From Chloroflexota bacterium (GTDB lineage: Bacteria > Chloroflexota > Anaerolineae > Caldilineales > Caldilineaceae): 9,737 bases of DNA. This document shows positions 7,847-9,737 of this stretch, piece by piece (within the stretch, counting starts at the first letter, position 1; the number at the start of each line of letters is the position of its first letter). The stretch spans positions 1 through 9,737 of the forward strand of contig QEUW01000322.1 of the NCBI GenBank assembly GCA_003577005.1, given 5' to 3'. The notes beneath the pieces are model-generated. The model was given only the letters and a program-made list of their open reading frames with translations. It was not told the origin of the DNA and did no database searches. The translations under genes were made by a program, and so were the position numbers.

Positions 7847-8949
7847 CAGCCTTTCACCGCACCGGCTGTCAGGCCGGCCACCATAAAGCGTTGGCCGACG
7901 ATGTAGAGGACCGCCACCGGGATCGACATCAGCAGCGCTGCCGCCGAAAGCTCACCCCACGGCAGCACATCACCCACAATCATCTGCGCCATACCGATGG
8001 TCAGCGTGTAGAGCCGGTCCTTGGAGAGGAAGATGTAGGCGAAGATAAACTCTTTCCACGCCAGCGTAATGGCAAACATGCTGGCCGCCATCAGCGCTGG
8101 CATCACCAGCGGCAGGATCACTCGCCAGAAGGCCTGGAAGTGGTTGCAGCCGTCGATGAGCGCCGCCTCTTCCATCTCTTTGGGGATCGATGCATAGTAG
8201 CCCATCATCAACCAGGTGACAAAGGGTAGGCCAAAGACCGGGTAGGCGACCATCAGACCGGTGAGGCTGTTGGTCAGCTTGAGCGCGGTAAAGATCTGGT
8301 AGATCGGGATGAACATCATGATCGGCGGCATCAGGTAAGCGATCAAGACGCTGCTGCCAAAGATGTTCGACCCGCGCCAGCGCAACCGCGTCAGCCCATA
8401 ACCACCCATTGCCGCCACCAGGACCGAAATGACGGTGCTCACGACCGAAACCAGCACTGTGTTCTGATACCAGAGCGAGAAACGACGCGTGGGGCCAAAA
8501 AGGGTCTCAAACTGGTCGGTGGTCCACGGTGAGGGCCAGAAGACCGAGTCAAAGGCTACGATCTGGCTGGTACCCTTAAACGCCGTGATGAGGATCCAGT
8601 AGAATGGGATCAGCTCAAACAGAATAAAGACCAGCAAAACGAGCCCGGCCAGCGAAGCGGTGACTGTACGGCCAATCCGGCGGGCTGAACGCTGGCTGGC
8701 AGCGGAAGTGCCGACAAAGGTCTTCTGCCAGGCCGCCCCAATCACCTCAAATAGACGTTCCACCCCATCATTGACGAGAAAGAAGAGCGCCACCAGCCCC
8801 TTGATCACCATGCGCACTGGCCAGGTGATGATCGCCCCCACCTTGGCCTGCGGCGTCGCCATTTCTTCTGCCGTGACCTCTTCCTGACGGCTACCGGACG
8901 ACATGTGGCGGCCCAGCGCAAAGATGAAGATCAACAAGATCGGCGCCAT
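7846..8949 (-). CDS. MalG-type sugar ABC permease, with a fused foreign N-terminus
   Basis: The open frame gives 367 residues. The core from about residue 95 is a typical MalG-type permease with six helices (first LAGLVLLVFILFELIPFYWIL, about 100-121). Its EAA loop is EAALIDGCNHFQAFWRVILP at 261-280, which contacts the ATPase. No ATPase gene is in the window; such importers often use a shared one. Residues 1-29 (MAPILLIFIFALGRHMSSGS, then RQEEVTAEE) look like the last helix and tail of the MalF-type partner, not part of MalG. The original start is more likely M30 at 8862, preceded by AGAAGAA. Residues 45-80 form an extra amphipathic or membrane segment. The stop at 7846-7848 directly precedes heptamer repeats. 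Confidence 0.88.
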   Translation of the reverse strand: MAPILLIFIFALGRHMSSGSRQEEVTAEEMATPQAKVGAIITWPVRMVIKGLVALFFLVNDGVERLFEVIGAAWQKTFVGTSAASQRSARRIGRTVTASLAGLVLLVFILFELIPFYWILITAFKGTSQIVAFDSVFWPSPWTTDQFETLFGPTRRFSLWYQNTVLVSVVSTVISVLVAAMGGYGLTRLRWRGSNIFGSSVLIAYLMPPIMMFIPIYQIFTALKLTNSLTGLMVAYPVFGLPFVTWLMMGYYASIPKEMEEAALIDGCNHFQAFWRVILPLVMPALMAASMFAITLAWKEFIFAYIFLSKDRLYTLTIGMAQMIVGDVLPWGELSAAALLMSIPVAVLYIVGQRFMVAGLTAGAVKG

Positions 8950-9716
8950 ATCATGTCAAAACTGTTAAAGGTCCAAATCGTGGATAATAGGGTCGCGACG
9001 ATGATCACATAGCGCAAGCTTGGCAGCGTGACATGCAAGAAACAACGCCAGGCGCTCGCCCCGTCGATGATCGCGGCTTCGTAATATTCTTTGTCGATAG
9101 CCTTGAGACCGGCGAGTAGATTGATGGTAAAGAAGGGGATGCCACCCCAGATATTGACCATTACCAGAGACGCCAGCGCCGTGTTGGGGCTGCCCAACCA
9201 CGGAAACCCCTTTTCGACCATTCCAGTCTGAATCAGGAACTGGTTGACGCCCCCATAGACCGGGTCAAGCAAGCCCTTCCAGGCAATCGCCGCCACCACC
9301 GACGGCACAATCCACGGCAACAGGATCGCTGCGGTCAAGATACCGCCGAAGCGCTTGAGCCGATGCAACAGGATGGCTGCGGTCAACCCAAAGATGAACT
9401 TGAGCAGCACCGACCAGAAGGTGTAGCGGGTGGTGATCCAGACCGCAGCCAAAAAATTGCGGTCTGCCCAGACATTTTCATAATTCCGCAAGCCCACAAA
9501 AGGCCCTGTCTGCAGCGAAACCGTGTTGGTAAAGCTGATATAGACCGCCCGCAACAGCGGGTAGGCGATCAGGCCACCCATCAGCAAGATGGTCGGCAAG
9601 ACGAATACATAGGCCGCCGCCCAATCACGACCCAGTAGATCGCGCAGCATAACGTGCCAGGAACGTCTCGGCGGCGTGGCGTCGATACGCATACCAGCCA
9701 GGGTTGTTTGGCTCAT
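8931..9716 (-). pseudogene. MalF-type sugar ABC permease, truncated at the C-terminus
   Basis: The product is 261 residues, short of the usual 290-310. The start is clear: ATG 9716 with AAGGAG at 9729-9724. The first helix is at about 33-55 (AAAYVFVLPTILLMGGLIAY), and the EAA loop is EAAIIDGASAWRCFLHVTLP at 213-232. The sequence follows the family to WTFNSFDMIW (248-257) and then leaves it with RRSC and a stop. The expected periplasmic loop (normally a GGGP-type segment) and the sixth helix are missing. A helix and tail of the right kind continue one frame over (MAPILLIFIFALGR, 8949 onward). An internal deletion of roughly 100-140 bases at 8944-8952 that changed the frame would explain this. 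The transporter is then probably non-functional, unless the deletion is an assembly error. Confidence 0.8.
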
Positions 9717-9737
9717 GGAATCACTCCTTCACGTGAC

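Noticed and set aside
9729..9736. TCACGTGA palindrome at the right edge as an operator
   Set aside because: Eight bases at the window end, overlapping the start of the Shine-Dalgarno region, with no upstream context to judge it.

Overview
The window looks like chromosomal DNA of a GC-rich Gram-positive-like or single-membrane bacterium, most plausibly Chloroflexota (Caldilineae/Anaerolineae type). The basis is indirect: a B12-domain radical SAM / DUF2344 gene pair, a Tat-exported sugar-binding lipoprotein with MalF/MalG-type permeases, and intergenic DNA rich in heptanucleotide repeats. This is an inference from gene style and not a sequence match.

Left part (1-730): the first 50 codons of a leftward single-stranded DNA-binding protein gene (ssb) run off the left edge. 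A non-coding stretch follows. It holds a short hairpin, an imperfect inverted repeat about 200 bp across (376-575) that resembles a fold-back element or MITE, an extended -10 promoter (588-596), and what looks like the 3' end of a decayed tRNA gene (674-698).

Middle part (731-5868), all rightward: a TIGR03960-type B12-binding radical SAM protein; its usual partner of the DUF2344/TIGR03936 family; then a MntA-type nucleotidyltransferase antitoxin and a HepT-type HEPN toxin gene that carries a one-base frameshift; then lipA (lipoyl synthase) and a small gene of unknown function. From the antitoxin onward, each start overlaps the preceding stop (ATGTATGA, ATGA, ATGA), so these four genes form a tightly coupled unit. 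The toxin-antitoxin pair is AT-richer than its surroundings and seems to have been placed in front of lipA.

Right part (5991-9716), all leftward: an ABC sugar importer. Reading with transcription from the right edge, there is a MalF-type permease, a MalG-type permease, a 445-base gap with an inverted repeat and a probable promoter, and then the substrate-binding lipoprotein. A convergent hairpin terminator separates it from the lipA unit. The MalF-type gene lacks its last membrane helix, and a helix plus tail that looks like the missing end is fused in another frame to the front of the MalG-type gene. This suggests an internal deletion.

The most distinctive feature is a set of tandem 7-base repeats. 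One array lies in frame inside the radical SAM gene (1298-1387). Two related AATTGTS arrays lie exactly at gene 3' ends (5854-5881 and 7812-7846), in the same orientation relative to the gene they end. No clearly new multi-gene system was found. The toxin-antitoxin frameshift, the permease deletion and the repeat families are the points to check.
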